NCBI RefSeq assembly: GCF_003347635.1
Contig: NZ_QDFY01000001.1
Coordinates: 992,001 to 1,056,000, forward strand
From: Sphingosinicella terrae
GTDB taxonomy: Bacteria; Pseudomonadota; Alphaproteobacteria; Sphingomonadales; Sphingomonadaceae
Direction: 5' to 3'
Length of the DNA stretch: 64,000 nucleotides
Notes under the pieces: generated by a model
What the model was told of the DNA's origin: nothing
The model's input: only the letters and a program-made list of their open reading frames with translations
Database searches by the model: none
Made by a program: the position numbers and the translations under genes
Part shown: positions 45,366 to 54,253 of the stretch, in pieces
Layout: each line of letters begins with the position of its first letter
Numbering within the stretch: the stretch's first letter is position 1

Positions 45366-45398
45366 GGGAGCGCCGCCACCATCCCCGGCGGCGCTCCC
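45366..45398 (+). terminator. Strong hairpin after the TBDR gene
   Basis: A perfect 12-bp stem GGGAGCGCCGCC / GGCGGCGCTCCC with a 9-base loop, 69 bp past the TBDR stop. No T-tract follows, so it may be a stabilising hairpin or a Rho-linked end. The rest of the 328-bp gap to 45625 shows nothing else. Confidence 0.5.
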
Positions 45399-45625
45399 GG
45401 CTTGCCCGGGGCCGGTGGCGGCCCGGGCATCGGCCGCTCCTTGCCCGCTCGCCGATCCCGGCCGCTCCGCGCCGCGAGGTCCGCCCGAGAGACGGTTCCG
45501 GCGCTGCCTGTTCACGCATCGGCTGACCTTTGCCGCGTCAAAGCCGCATTCGCACTCGCCGAGACACAAAGGCGGGCGCCGGGCGTTTATCGGCAAAGCC
45601 CCGATCGGGAGAAGGAGCCTTGCCG

Positions 45626-46048
45626 ATGAGCTGGATGCAAGCGGCGCCGATCCTGCTGATCGCCCTCGTCCAATGTGCGCCCGCCGAGGCGCCGCCCGCC
45701 GCAGCCAGGGCCGCGGCAGAGGGCGCCGCGGGGAGACCGCGCGACTGCATCAGCCTCGACGCGGCGACGAGCCGGCGCGCCCTCGACGAGCGGACGATCC
45801 GGTTCGAGCTGATCGGCGGCGAGCGGCTCGACAACCGCCTCCCGGGCCGCTGTCCCGGCCTCGCCCAGAGCGCGAACGGCTTCGGCGCCCTGGCCTTCGA
45901 GGTCCACGGCAACCGGCTGTGCCGCGGCGACCGCGTGCGCGTCGTCGACCCCTCCGGTGCCGGGGTCGGCGCCGCCTACAGGATGGCGATCCCCTGCCCG
46001 CTCGGCCGGTTCGTGCCGGTGACGGACGAGGCGAGGCCTCGGCGCTAG
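45626..46048 (+). CDS. Small secreted DUF6491-like protein
   Basis: A 140-residue protein with a signal peptide (SWMQAAPILLIALVQCAPAEA) that ends in a Cys, so possibly a lipoprotein. The mature part has RPRDCISLDA, DERTIRFELIGGERLDNRLPGRCPGL and NRLCRGDRVRVV, matching the DUF6491 pattern of conserved Cys pairs seen in sphingomonads. Function unknown. ATG 45626 has GAAGGAG ahead. Confidence 0.7.
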   Translation: MSWMQAAPILLIALVQCAPAEAPPAAARAAAEGAAGRPRDCISLDAATSRRALDERTIRFELIGGERLDNRLPGRCPGLAQSANGFGALAFEVHGNRLCRGDRVRVVDPSGAGVGAAYRMAIPCPLGRFVPVTDEARPRR

Positions 46049-46113
46049 GCTCTTCCGGAGCGCGGTGAGCGTGACTTCATCCTTCGGCAACGGCTCGGCG
46101 CTATGCCGTGGGC

Positions 46114-47298
46114 ATGGGCGCCCATTCCACCCTGCTCGACCGCAACCGGCTCGTCCGCGCGGCGCGCCTGTGGTGCCTGATCGCGCCACTGCTGGCCGCC
46201 GCCTATCTCGCACGCCAGCTGACCGCCGGCTGGACCGACGGCGCCGGCCACCCGTTCGGCGAGGATTTCCTCAATTTCTGGTCGGGCGCCCGGCTGAGCC
46301 TCGCCGGCGAATGGACCCGCATCTACGATATGGCGGCGTTCCACCGCTTCGAGACGATGACGGTCGGTGGCCCGATCGACTTCTACCATTACAGCTATCC
46401 GCCAGTGACCTGGCTGCTGACGGCGCCGTTCGGCGCCCTTCCCTATCCGGTCGCGTGGGCGGCGTGGCAGGCAAGCGGCCTGATTGCCTTCGCGACCGCC
46501 GTCCGCCGGATCGCGCCCGACCATTGGCGGCTGATCGCGCTCGCCTCGCCGGCCTTGCTGATCAATTTCCTGGGCGGACAGAACGGGGCCTGGACGGCCG
46601 CCGCTTTGGGCTGGGGCCTGATCCTGCTCGAGAGGAAGCCGCTGCTTGCAGGGGCGATCCTCGCCGCCTTCGTGATCAAGCCGCAGCTCGGCTGGCTGAT
46701 CCCGCTCGCGCTGCTCGCCGGCCGGCAGTGGCGCGCCCTGGCGGGTTTCTCGGGCACGGCAACGCTGCTGCTCGGCCTATCCTGGCTGATGTTCGGGACG
46801 GAAGCCTGGATTGCCTATGCCGAGCAGGGCGCCCGGCTGAAGAGCGTCATCCTCGAGGCGGGCAGCGGCACCTGGCATCGGATGCTTTCGGTCTTCGTCC
46901 TCGTCCGCCACGCCGGGGCACCGCTCTGGATCGCTTATGCGGCGCAGGCGGCGGCAAGCCTGGCCGTCGCCGCTCTGGTGGCGCGCCTGTGGCACGCCAG
47001 GCCGGGAGAGAGGGAGGCGAAGGCAGCGCTCGTGCTCGGCGCCCTCGCCGGCTCGCTCTATGTCAGCGACTATGATTGCGTGATGCTGACGCTGGCGGCC
47101 TGTTGGCTGTGGCCGCAGGCGGACGAGCGCGGGCGCGCCGCGATCGCCGCGGCGATGGTGGTGCCGCTGCTGGCGGCGCCGCTGGCCTTGTCGACCGGGC
47201 TGGCGCTGGGCGCCTTCGCCTTGTGGGCACCTCTGGTCTGGCTCGCTCTTCGCTCGGCGGCACCCGAGAGGCGCGGGGAGCGGCCCCAGCCTGCCTGA
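46114..47298 (+). CDS. DUF2029/GT87-type membrane glycosyltransferase
   Basis: A 394-residue protein with about ten membrane helices. The first loop holds GEDFLNFWSGARLSLAGEWTRIYD, the acidic loop of GT87 (mannosyltransferase-like) proteins, and FYHYSYPPVTWLL follows. Such enzymes use polyprenyl-phosphate sugars on the outer face of the inner membrane. The acceptor is unknown. GTG at 46108 is a possible alternative start. Confidence 0.8.
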   Translation: MGAHSTLLDRNRLVRAARLWCLIAPLLAAAYLARQLTAGWTDGAGHPFGEDFLNFWSGARLSLAGEWTRIYDMAAFHRFETMTVGGPIDFYHYSYPPVTWLLTAPFGALPYPVAWAAWQASGLIAFATAVRRIAPDHWRLIALASPALLINFLGGQNGAWTAAALGWGLILLERKPLLAGAILAAFVIKPQLGWLIPLALLAGRQWRALAGFSGTATLLLGLSWLMFGTEAWIAYAEQGARLKSVILEAGSGTWHRMLSVFVLVRHAGAPLWIAYAAQAAASLAVAALVARLWHARPGEREAKAALVLGALAGSLYVSDYDCVMLTLAACWLWPQADERGRAAIAAAMVVPLLAAPLALSTGLALGAFALWAPLVWLALRSAAPERRGERPQPA

Positions 47299-47411
47299 TC
47301 GCGCGGAAGCCTCGCACGGGCCTGCCATTCGGCGCCGGGCTTCCTATATAGCTGGAAAGACCGCGCGATCCGGCACTCGGCCGAACCGACGCGGACCATC
47401 TGGAGGTCGCG

Positions 47412-47861
47412 ATGAATGACGCCCGCTCGGACACGCCGGTCCCGTGGCCGAAGCTGTCCCCGGTGCAGACCGGCGTGCGCGGACGCTGCCCGCGCTGCGG
47501 CGAGGGCCGTCTGTTCGACGGCTTTCTCAAGCTGCGCGACGGCTGCGACCGTTGCGGATTGAGCTACGCCTTCGCCGATCCGGCAGACGGGCCGGCCTTT
47601 TTCGTCATCTGCTTCGGCTGCATTCCCGCGGTCGTCTTCGCGCTTCTTCTCGAGCTGTGGGCGGCGCCGCCGGTCTGGGTCCATTTCGTGACGAGCCTGC
47701 CCTTCCTGCTCGTCACCTGCGTTTTGCCGCTTCGCCCGCTCAAGGGCTGGCTGGTCTGCAGCCAGTATTTCTACAAGGCGCGCGAGGGACGGATCGTCGG
47801 GACATGGCGGCCTTATGGCGATGCGGGGCCGGAAGTCTCGTCGGCGCCGCATCCCTGGTAG
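47412..47861 (+). CDS. DUF983 protein
   Basis: A 149-residue protein with an N-terminal zinc-ribbon pair RCPRCGEG and CDRCGLSY, then AFADPADGPAFFVI and two membrane helices. It matches DUF983, widespread in alphaproteobacteria and often near cytochrome oxidase genes, though not here. The function is unknown. A 43-bp gap separates it from the next gene on the same strand. Confidence 0.88.
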   Translation: MNDARSDTPVPWPKLSPVQTGVRGRCPRCGEGRLFDGFLKLRDGCDRCGLSYAFADPADGPAFFVICFGCIPAVVFALLLELWAAPPVWVHFVTSLPFLLVTCVLPLRPLKGWLVCSQYFYKAREGRIVGTWRPYGDAGPEVSSAPHPW

Positions 47862-47904
47862 AAGCGCATTTCGGACGGCCCGGCGACGGCGGTAACGGCC
47901 CATC

Positions 47905-48342
47905 ATGAGCGACCTTGCCGCTTATGGCGGCCTGTTTCTCGCCGCCTTGGCCGCGGCGACGATCCTGCCGGCGCAGTCGGAGGCCGTGCTGGTCGGGCTG
48001 CTCCTGCTCGGCGCGCAGCCGGCCTGGCTGCTCGTCGCCGTCGCCAGTGTCGGCAATGTCATGGGATCGACGCTCAACTGGCTGCTCGGCCGCGGCATCG
48101 AGCAATTCGCCGGCCGGCGCTGGTTCCCGGTCCGACCCGACCGGCTGGAGCGGGCCGAGCATTGGTACCGGCGCTGGGGCAGATGGTCGCTGCTGCTGAG
48201 CTGGGTGCCGATCGTCGGCGACCCGATCACCGTCGCCGCCGGGCTGATGCGCGAACCGCTTCCAATCTTTCTGCTGCTCGTCGCCCTCGCCAAGACCGGC
48301 CGATACGTCGTCCTCGCCGCCCTGACCCTGGGCTGGACGTGA
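47905..48342 (+). CDS. YqaA/DedA-like small membrane protein
   Basis: A 145-residue membrane protein with four helices. LPAQSEAVLVGLLLLG, GNVMGSTLNWLLGRG and LLLSWVPIVGDPITVAAGLMR match YqaA of the DedA superfamily (VTT domain), whose GxxxG/N motifs line a putative transport path. DedA proteins help recycle lipid carriers and keep membrane potential; YqaA itself is not characterised in detail. Confidence 0.85.
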   Translation: MSDLAAYGGLFLAALAAATILPAQSEAVLVGLLLLGAQPAWLLVAVASVGNVMGSTLNWLLGRGIEQFAGRRWFPVRPDRLERAEHWYRRWGRWSLLLSWVPIVGDPITVAAGLMREPLPIFLLLVALAKTGRYVVLAALTLGWT

Positions 48343-48423
48343 CGTGCGACGGCGTCTTATCTGGGCGCGTGGGCACCGGTCGGGGCTGGACCTTCGATGG
48401 AACCTGCACCATGTCGACGCCGG

Positions 48424-48499
48424 GCCGGGTTAGCTCAGCTGGTAGAGCAACCGCCTTGTAAGCGGTAGGTCGTCGGTTCGAGTCCGACACCCGGCACCA
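48424..48499 (+). tRNA. tRNA-Thr (anticodon TGT)
   Basis: A complete 76-nt cloverleaf: acceptor GCCGGGT/ACCCGGC, D-arm with TAGCTCAGCTGGTAGAGCA, anticodon stem ACCGC/GCGGT with loop CTTGTAA, T-arm with GGTTCGAGTCC, and an encoded CCA end. An integrase gene follows 166 bp downstream, so the 3' end is a likely phage or island attachment site. Confidence 0.97.
48465..48499 (+). mobile_element. Probable left attachment site of an integrated island
   Basis: The 3' half of the tRNA-Thr gene lies against a DUF4102-type integrase gene in the same direction, the usual arrangement for integrative elements that recombine into tRNA 3' ends. Repeats TTTTGGGGGCC and TTTTTGGGGCC at 48610-48635 could be integrase arm sites. 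No second copy of the tRNA end was found in the rest of the window, so the right end lies outside or has decayed. Confidence 0.5.
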
Positions 48500-48664
48500 A
48501 TCGACCATTTTGGCGCTTCCAATTTCCCTCGGAAAGTCGCGCTTTTTCTGCTATTTAGGGACTGTCGTTGTCCCTGGATGTCCACACCAATCCAGCCAAA
48601 TCCGGGCTGTTTTGGGGGCCTTTTTGGGGCCACGGCAAAACCCTCTTGTAGCCGGGGCCCCCAA

Positions 48665-49891
48665 ATGCGGCTTACAGATCTGAAAATACGTAACAATCCT
48701 CTACAAGAATCGCCCTACAAGATGGCCGATGGACAGGGTTTGTTCCTGCTTGTTCAGCCATCCGGCGCGCGCTTGTGGCGCCTGAAATACCGCTTTCGCG
48801 GACTCGAAAAGAAGCTTTCCCTCGGCCAATATCCCGAAGTTAGCCTCAAGGAGGCACGGATCCGCTGCGAGGAAGCCCGTCGCCAGATCCGGGACGGGAT
48901 CGATCCCCTCGCGGAAAAGCAGAGGGCCAGGATCGAAGCGGCGCTCTCGCGCCAGACCACCTTCCGGGGCGTTGCGGACGAATATATCGAGAAGATGCTG
49001 GTGGAGGATCGCGCCCCCGCCACCATCAAGAAGGCGCGATGGTTTCTCAAGCTGCTGGAGCGGGATGTCGCCCACCGTCCGATAGCCGAGATCACCCCGC
49101 ACGAACTGCTGGCCTTCCTCAGGAAGGTGGAAGCGAGGGGCCATCGCGAGACGGCGCATCGCCTGCGCGCCTTCATGAGCCGCGTCTTCCGCTATGCCGT
49201 CGTCACCATGAGGGCAAAGGCCAATCCGGCCGACCTTCTGATCGGCGCCCTCGCGACGCCGAAGGTCCGTCATCATGCCGCCCTTCTCGAGCCGCATGAG
49301 GTCGGCGGGCTGCTTCGCGCCATCCACGCCTTCGACGGCCATGAGGAGACCCGGATCGCGCTCGAGATGGCGGCCCATGTCTTCGTTCGACCGGGCGAGC
49401 TTCGTACGGCGCAATGGGACGAGTTCGACCTGCAGGCTCGAGTCTGGAAGATCCCCGCCGAGAAGACGAAGATGCGCCAGCTCCATGCGGTCCCGCTTTC
49501 GCGGCAGGTCCTCGCGCTGATCGAGCGAGTTCGCGCGCTCGACAATCCGAGCCCTTACCTGTTCCCTTCGATCCGGACGCCTAGGCGGCCGATGTCCGAC
49601 GGCACGCTCAATGCCGCTCTGAGACGCCTCGGCTATAGCGGCGACGAGATGACCTCCCACGGCTTCCGGGCGATGGCGAGCACGCTGCTCAACGAATCCG
49701 GGCAGTGGCACCCAGACGCCATCGAGCGGGCCTTGGCCCACCGGGACGGCAATCGCGTGAGGGCCGCCTATCATCGCGGAGCGCATTGGCAGGAGAGGGT
49801 CAGGATGATGCAATGGTGGTCCGACGAGCTCGACCGCTATCGCGGCCTTGGCGAGGTCGTTCCCATCGGCCGCACCGCCGAACGTGCCTAA
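48665..49891 (+). CDS. Tyrosine-type integrase (DUF4102 arm-binding)
   Basis: A 408-residue integrase. The N-terminal DUF4102 arm-binding domain (residues 1-85; KMADGQGLFLLVQPSGARLW, RGLEKKLSLGQYPEVSLKEAR) is followed by a core-binding domain (about 100-195) and the catalytic domain: Arg in FVRPGELRTAQWDE, His-x-x-Arg in TSHGFRAMASTLLNE, His in ALAHRDGN and the nucleophile Tyr in RAAYHRGAHWQERVRMMQWW. It would insert an element into the tRNA-Thr gene just upstream. ATG 48665 is chosen because DUF4102 starts there. Confidence 0.93.
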   Translation: MRLTDLKIRNNPLQESPYKMADGQGLFLLVQPSGARLWRLKYRFRGLEKKLSLGQYPEVSLKEARIRCEEARRQIRDGIDPLAEKQRARIEAALSRQTTFRGVADEYIEKMLVEDRAPATIKKARWFLKLLERDVAHRPIAEITPHELLAFLRKVEARGHRETAHRLRAFMSRVFRYAVVTMRAKANPADLLIGALATPKVRHHAALLEPHEVGGLLRAIHAFDGHEETRIALEMAAHVFVRPGELRTAQWDEFDLQARVWKIPAEKTKMRQLHAVPLSRQVLALIERVRALDNPSPYLFPSIRTPRRPMSDGTLNAALRRLGYSGDEMTSHGFRAMASTLLNESGQWHPDAIERALAHRDGNRVRAAYHRGAHWQERVRMMQWWSDELDRYRGLGEVVPIGRTAERA

Positions 49892-49897
49892 CAACCG

Positions 49898-50110
49898 ATG
49901 ACTGATCCGTCCCCGACCGGCCTCAGCGACTGGGAACTATGGGCTTGCGCGAACGAGATGGTGCGTCGCCATGGCGATGATGCACCGGTCCAAGCAGCCC
50001 TCCGCTCGGATGCCCTGCTCGAAGCGGGCGACCTCGAAGGCGCGAAAGTGTGGCGCCTGATCGCCAGCAACGCGGTGGAGCTGCTGTCGCCCTCTCCAAC
50101 CAGGCACTGA
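49898..50110 (+). CDS. Small DUF6961-like protein
   Basis: A 70-residue protein: TGLSDWELWACANEMVRRHGDDA then LEAGDLEGAKVWRLIASNAVELL. This layout resembles small DUF6961 proteins of sphingomonads, found near integrases and in mobile DNA. Function unknown. It begins 6 bp after the integrase stop. Confidence 0.6.
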   Translation: MTDPSPTGLSDWELWACANEMVRRHGDDAPVQAALRSDALLEAGDLEGAKVWRLIASNAVELLSPSPTRH

Positions 50111-50355
50111 GCGGTTCACAGCGCTTGGTTCAGCGATGCCGGTCACGACATCGATCGGACTTGCATGTGAAAATGTCGCGGCGGCTGACATCCCGCTCAC
50201 CGCAGGTCCACATGCCCATCGACCACGTGCCGTTCCGACTTCCGGCCCTGACATGGCGATGCCGTGCAGCCGAGCTCCTCCGCGCCAGTCCGAGTCCCGA
50301 GATGCTCGGATTTCTGAGATTGGCGCCCACAGTTTCGTTCGCTACATGTTCTGAT

Positions 50356-50625
50356 ATGGGCGAGTCGCGCACTTCACTTTCGACCGAGGAACTGGCGAAG
50401 ACGCTGGTGATCTGGCTGAAGGTGCTCGGGCAGCGCCGATCCGCGGTGCTGCGGGACTTGTGGACCCGCCGCGACGAGCGGCCTGACCAGACGAAGCGCG
50501 AGCATGCCCAGCTAGAGCTCGCCCGCTATCTGGCCGAGCAAATGCGTCTCTCCGGTTATGAAGTGACGCGCAAGGCCACGCAGCTCGATGCCTATCGCGA
50601 AGCCACCACTGACGCAGCCGACTGA
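50356..50625 (+). CDS. Hypothetical small protein
   Basis: An 89-residue frame: STEELAKTLVIWLKVLGQRR, then HAQLELARYLAEQMRLSGYEVTRK. The even charge and helix pattern suggest a real small protein rather than noise, but no family is recognised. The upstream 245 bp hold nothing else. It is on the integrase strand within the presumed island. Confidence 0.35.
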   Translation: MGESRTSLSTEELAKTLVIWLKVLGQRRSAVLRDLWTRRDERPDQTKREHAQLELARYLAEQMRLSGYEVTRKATQLDAYREATTDAAD

Positions 50626-50891
50626 ACCGTTCGGTCCCGCCCCTTGCAGCTGTGCCGGTTCGGCATCGCCTGGTAACGCCCACATCTCCTGACGGGCGCA
50701 ATCCCAACTGGCAGATCCCTATCTTCTTCCCGACGAGTCGGCGTCCGAACAGCGGAACGTCTCTCCATGATATCCAGGCTACCGCGTCGATGAAGGACGC
50801 CGTTCCCGCCCAAGCCCACCCTATTGCCCGGCCAGGCGGCGAGCAGCAGGACCAAAACGAGGGCTCGGGGGCAGGCGCCGGGGCCGAACTT

Positions 50892-51488
50892 TCAGGCCAC
50901 GCGCATCAACTGCGAAGGAAAGGGCTGCGCCAACGCACACGCATCCCCCGCCTCCCCGTCCAGCCAGCGATCATAATCCTCCGGCGCGAGGATGACCGGC
51001 ATCGCCTTGGGGTGGAGCGGCGCGACCAGGGGATTGGGTTCGCAAGTCAAAAAGGCGAAGCGCGGCCGGCCCTCGCTCATCCGCCAGATGCCGGCGAAGG
51101 CGCAGCATTCGGCGCCCTCGACATGGAACCACCAATTGGCCGGCCGGCCGGTCGCGGGGTCCTTGCCGGGCCGCGGCTCGGCGAAGGAGGTGAACGGGAC
51201 GAGGCAGCGCTGGGCCGGATTGGCGATCGTGGAGCGCCAGAACGGGCTTTCGAGGTTGCGCACGTTGGTGACCGCCTTGGCGATCGGCTTGCCGCTCTTG
51301 CCCGGCATGGTGCGGACGATGCCCCAGGCCATGACGTCGATCACCCGCCGCCCCTCCGCCTTGCGGATCACCGCCGCGTCGTACTTGGGATAGATGTCGG
51401 CGCGCAGCTCCGGCAGATCGAGCAAGGGCGAGGCCTCGAAGATGCGGGAGAGATTCTCGGTGGCGCGCTGGCGATAGAGATTGCACAT
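50892..51488 (-). CDS. SRAP domain protein (YedK/HMCES type)
   Basis: A 198-residue protein with the catalytic Cys at position 2 (MCNLY), WGIVRTMPG, NVRNLESPFWR, RCLVPFTSFAEP and the HPKAMPVIL motif. SRAP proteins form a covalent link with abasic sites in single-stranded DNA, shielding them during replication. Genes of this family are often carried on mobile elements. No SOS box was recognised upstream. Confidence 0.92.
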   Translation of the reverse strand: MCNLYRQRATENLSRIFEASPLLDLPELRADIYPKYDAAVIRKAEGRRVIDVMAWGIVRTMPGKSGKPIAKAVTNVRNLESPFWRSTIANPAQRCLVPFTSFAEPRPGKDPATGRPANWWFHVEGAECCAFAGIWRMSEGRPRFAFLTCEPNPLVAPLHPKAMPVILAPEDYDRWLDGEAGDACALAQPFPSQLMRVA

Positions 51489-51671
51489 GGCGGGAGGTTA
51501 GCCGGCGCACGGCACCGCTTCCAAGCCCCGCCGATGCACCTTATATGTTTCGGCATCGCCGCCGCCTGACTCACCGGCATCTTTTCGAACTGCCCGCGAG
51601 TCCGATCTATCGCAGGACGGCGAAGTCCGTTCGAACGCTAGCTTTCGCTCAGGCGGGCTCCGATTGAAGCT

Positions 51672-51878
51672 TCATCGGCGCCGGCCGACGATATAGGCCC
51701 GAAGACTCTCCACCAGAATCAAGGTCGAAGCGCCCACCTTCACGAATTCGATCTCCCCGGACTTCATCAACTCGTAAATGCGGGACCGACTGAGCCCGGT
51801 CAGCCGGACGGCTTGGGGAACCCGAACGCTGATGGGCTCAAGCGCGCCATCTGTGGAAGGGCCAGTTTCGAAGTTCAT
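51672..51878 (-). CDS. AlpA-family helix-turn-helix regulator (excisionase-like)
   Basis: A 68-residue protein with RVPQAVRLTGLSRSRIYELM and EIEFVKVGASTLILVESLRAYI, the DNA-binding layout of AlpA/MerR-like excisionase proteins. Such proteins control excision or expression of integrated elements near a tyrosine integrase. It supports the island reading of this region. Confidence 0.82.
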   Translation of the reverse strand: MNFETGPSTDGALEPISVRVPQAVRLTGLSRSRIYELMKSGEIEFVKVGASTLILVESLRAYIVGRRR

Positions 51879-52716
51879 AGGCCTTCCTTTCCTCGACGAC
51901 CCCAGACGAAAAGTGATAGATCGCGGCCAGCTGGGAGAAGTTGAACCTCACACCGCCAGCGTCCGTTCGGGCCTCAACTCAGTAGTTAGCGTGTACTCCC
52001 CCGCCCGCCTCGCGCCGGCCACAGATCAAACGCATCGGTCATCTACCCATTCGGGAATAGGACGCGCCCGCCGCGGCAACATACTCTTCAACGAATCTCG
52101 CGCAGAGCGCGTCGCTGGATGGTTCGAAAATGGACGGCACTGAGCCCCAACCAGGTCATTGATACGACATCCGCCGTGTCGGGCGATCGATCAAGAACGA
52201 CGGCCATGGCCGCATTGTCGAAGGGCGGGGCAGCAGCGTCCGAATATACTCAGCCGTGCTGGTCGTACCTGTGAAACTAGCCCCTATCCAATATTTGAGC
52301 GTTTCGGTGGCCGCGAGCGCTTCGGCTCGAGCGACGCGAGCAGCCCGTCGCGACAGGAGAGAGGCACCAGTACCAAAAGCCGCGGCTAGCCATCCGAAGA
52401 CCATAGAAATCTGCGGCTGATGAAGCGTTTAGCCGACCCAAACGGCTGCGCAACCGAAATCAGGACACAAATCGGTACACGGTGCGGAGCACCACGACGC
52501 TGGTGGACCCGCGTTCGCGCCAGTATCGACGTCTCTCAATCGACCCCACCCGCCTTTCGTCCAAACCCTCCTCGGCCATCGGTGTTCGCAACATCTCCAA
52601 TCGTCCGAATGCGCAACTGCGGCTGAACGAGACCGACCCGAGAAAAGCCGTTTCGACAGAGGCTGATCATTTTGGGAGCTTGTGATACGAACTGGCCCCG
52701 GCACTATGCGGGTCCC
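51879..52716. other. Gene-poor island DNA
   Basis: An 838-bp stretch with no supported gene. Base composition is less GC-rich and reading frames are broken, unlike the surrounding DNA. One leftward 82-codon frame (52156-52404) lacks any recognised motif or ribosome site. It may be decayed mobile DNA. Confidence 0.5.
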
Positions 52717-53673
52717 TCAGGTCGGGTTGCCGCCGTGGGTATCTTGGACGTTGAACATAACGTCGTTTGGATAGACCGGCTCGCGGCATTCTGAGCAGAC
52801 GACAACCGCTTCCAGTCGATTGTTGCAATCGCGGTGGCTGAGGTGCAGAGGTGGACCTTCGGGAGCTGCGTAGTAACGATCGCCCCACTGCATGAGCATG
52901 AGCAAGGCGGGATAATATTCTATCCCCTTGCGACGTAGGCGATATTCGAGGCGCGGTGGATTGTCCGCGTATTGAACTTGACGGATAACCCCGAACTGGA
53001 CCAGCCAATTCAGGCGCTCGGTCAGCACATTGGTCGCAATCGCGGTATCCCGCCTGATATCATCGAAGCGATTGATGCCGGTGAAGATCGATCGCATGAT
53101 GAGACTGGCCCAGCGGTCGCCCATCAGTTGCGCGGCGGATTCGAACAGTGCGGTGCCCTCGCTGCTGTCGCGCTGCTGTCGGCGGCGGCTGTAGATCGGC
53201 GCCATCCAACCCACACCCGGCCCCTCGCGCCAGTCGACTGCCGACGCATTGACCGTGCCCTTGCAGGCGGCGCAGGCCGGCTCTGGAATGAAACGTTTGC
53301 CGCAGTTCCGGTGGGTGAGCTCGACTACCATTTTGCCCTCGCGGTCCCCCCATTCCTGCTCCCACCGGAGCAGCATGAGCGCGGTCCAGTAGAGCGCGCG
53401 CCCCTTTTCGAGCAGAACATAATCGTCGCGCGGTGGATGGGTGCTGTACTGGCGCTTCTCGAGAACATGTGCGTTGACAAGCCGCTTCAGGCGGTCGCTC
53501 AGTAGCGCCTTCAAAAGCCCGGTTCGGCGGCGGAACTGGTCAAAGCGACGGTCGCCCAGCAAGCTGGCCTCGAGGATGAGCAACGTGGGCGTGTCGCCGA
53601 CCACCTCGAGCGCGCGCCAAATAGAGCAGGTCCGTATCAGATGCTGGCTCGACGGTGGCGTGATGTCACCCAT
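52717..53673 (-). CDS. Double-domain HxlR-type transcriptional regulator
   Basis: A 318-residue protein made of two HxlR-like winged helix domains in tandem: the first at about residues 12-100 (TCSIWRALEVVGDTPTLLIL; RRRTGLLKALLSDRLKRLV), the second at about 175-270 (LMGDRWASLIMRSIF; RRDTAIATNVLTERLNWLV). Each is followed by a Cys pair, CAACKG (after NCGK) and VCSECREPV, as if each half carried a small metal or redox site. HxlR regulators respond to aldehydes or reactive compounds. It heads the catabolic cluster and is the best candidate regulator for it. Confidence 0.82.
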   Translation of the reverse strand: MGDITPPSSQHLIRTCSIWRALEVVGDTPTLLILEASLLGDRRFDQFRRRTGLLKALLSDRLKRLVNAHVLEKRQYSTHPPRDDYVLLEKGRALYWTALMLLRWEQEWGDREGKMVVELTHRNCGKRFIPEPACAACKGTVNASAVDWREGPGVGWMAPIYSRRRQQRDSSEGTALFESAAQLMGDRWASLIMRSIFTGINRFDDIRRDTAIATNVLTERLNWLVQFGVIRQVQYADNPPRLEYRLRRKGIEYYPALLMLMQWGDRYYAAPEGPPLHLSHRDCNNRLEAVVVCSECREPVYPNDVMFNVQDTHGGNPT

Positions 53674-53694
53674 CAGCGTGTGCCCACCCGGCGT

Positions 53695-54102
53695 TCAATG
53701 GGCGCTCTCATAGTGCGGCTTGGGCGCGACCCCCATCTCACCAAGCAATTGAGCGCGATCATAATATTCACGCCACGCCTTCACTTTGTTGTCCTCGATC
53801 TCAAGGACGCCGACCACCGGCACCTTGCCGGCGTGGCCGTTATAGACGAACTCGTCGACTCGCTCGATGACCACGACGTCACCGACCACCCCAATGTTGA
53901 CGATGTGCAATGTGATTGAGTCGATCCCGGCCCCAAGCCCCTCGATGCGCGTCGCGATCGCTTCGCGCCCGCGCACGGGTTCGATCATCATCGAATGGAG
54001 CACGCCGTCGTGGGCGAAAAGGTCACCGACCAATTGCCAGTCCCGCCGGTTCCAGGCGTCGATCATCTTCCTGACCACTGCGATTTTCTGATCCGCGTTC
54101 AC
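53695..54102 (-). CDS. Limonene-1,2-epoxide hydrolase-like protein
   Basis: A 135-residue cone-shaped (NTF2-like) protein. The Arg and Asp of the limonene epoxide hydrolase catalytic set appear as VVIERVDEF (Arg 81, Asp 83); the third acidic residue, Asp in the family motif WRDYFD, is Glu here (WREYYD). Epoxide hydration is therefore possible but not certain; ketosteroid isomerase-like roles remain open. The GTG start at 54102 has GGAGGAG upstream. It is divergent from the cleavage oxygenase, sharing a control region. Confidence 0.72.
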   Translation of the reverse strand: MNADQKIAVVRKMIDAWNRRDWQLVGDLFAHDGVLHSMMIEPVRGREAIATRIEGLGAGIDSITLHIVNIGVVGDVVVIERVDEFVYNGHAGKVPVVGVLEIEDNKVKAWREYYDRAQLLGEMGVAPKPHYESAH

Positions 54103-54193
54103 TACAAACTCCTCCGACTTCCCGGAAGTGGCGAGCCCTTCCGGCGACCAGGCATGCGTGCCGCGGCCCTCGCTTTCGAAAGCCGATAGCACT

Positions 54194-54215
54194 AACTTGC
54201 ACAAACAAACCCACA
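54194..54215. promoter_or_regulatory. Conserved intergenic site, copy 1
   Basis: A 22-bp sequence with ACTTGCA and CAAACAAAC in the divergent gap between the epoxide-hydrolase-like and the cleavage oxygenase genes. Seventeen of 22 bases match the site at 57464-57485, which also lies in a divergent gap. A shared regulator is the simplest explanation. Confidence 0.5.
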
Positions 54216-54253
54216 TTGCTACCCACGCAATGCAGGTATCAGGGGAATGAAAA

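Noticed and set aside
41932-45519. A 1195-codon open frame on the minus strand
   Set aside because: It is antisense to a clear TBDR gene, with low-complexity composition and no start signal.
50671-50685. TGGTAACGCCCACAT, one base off the 15-bp candidate operator at 41785
   Set aside because: No gene start lies next to it, so it is probably chance or a relic; kept out of the regulon.
52156-52404. Leftward 82-codon frame in gene-poor DNA
   Set aside because: No ribosome site, motif or family similarity; likely chance.
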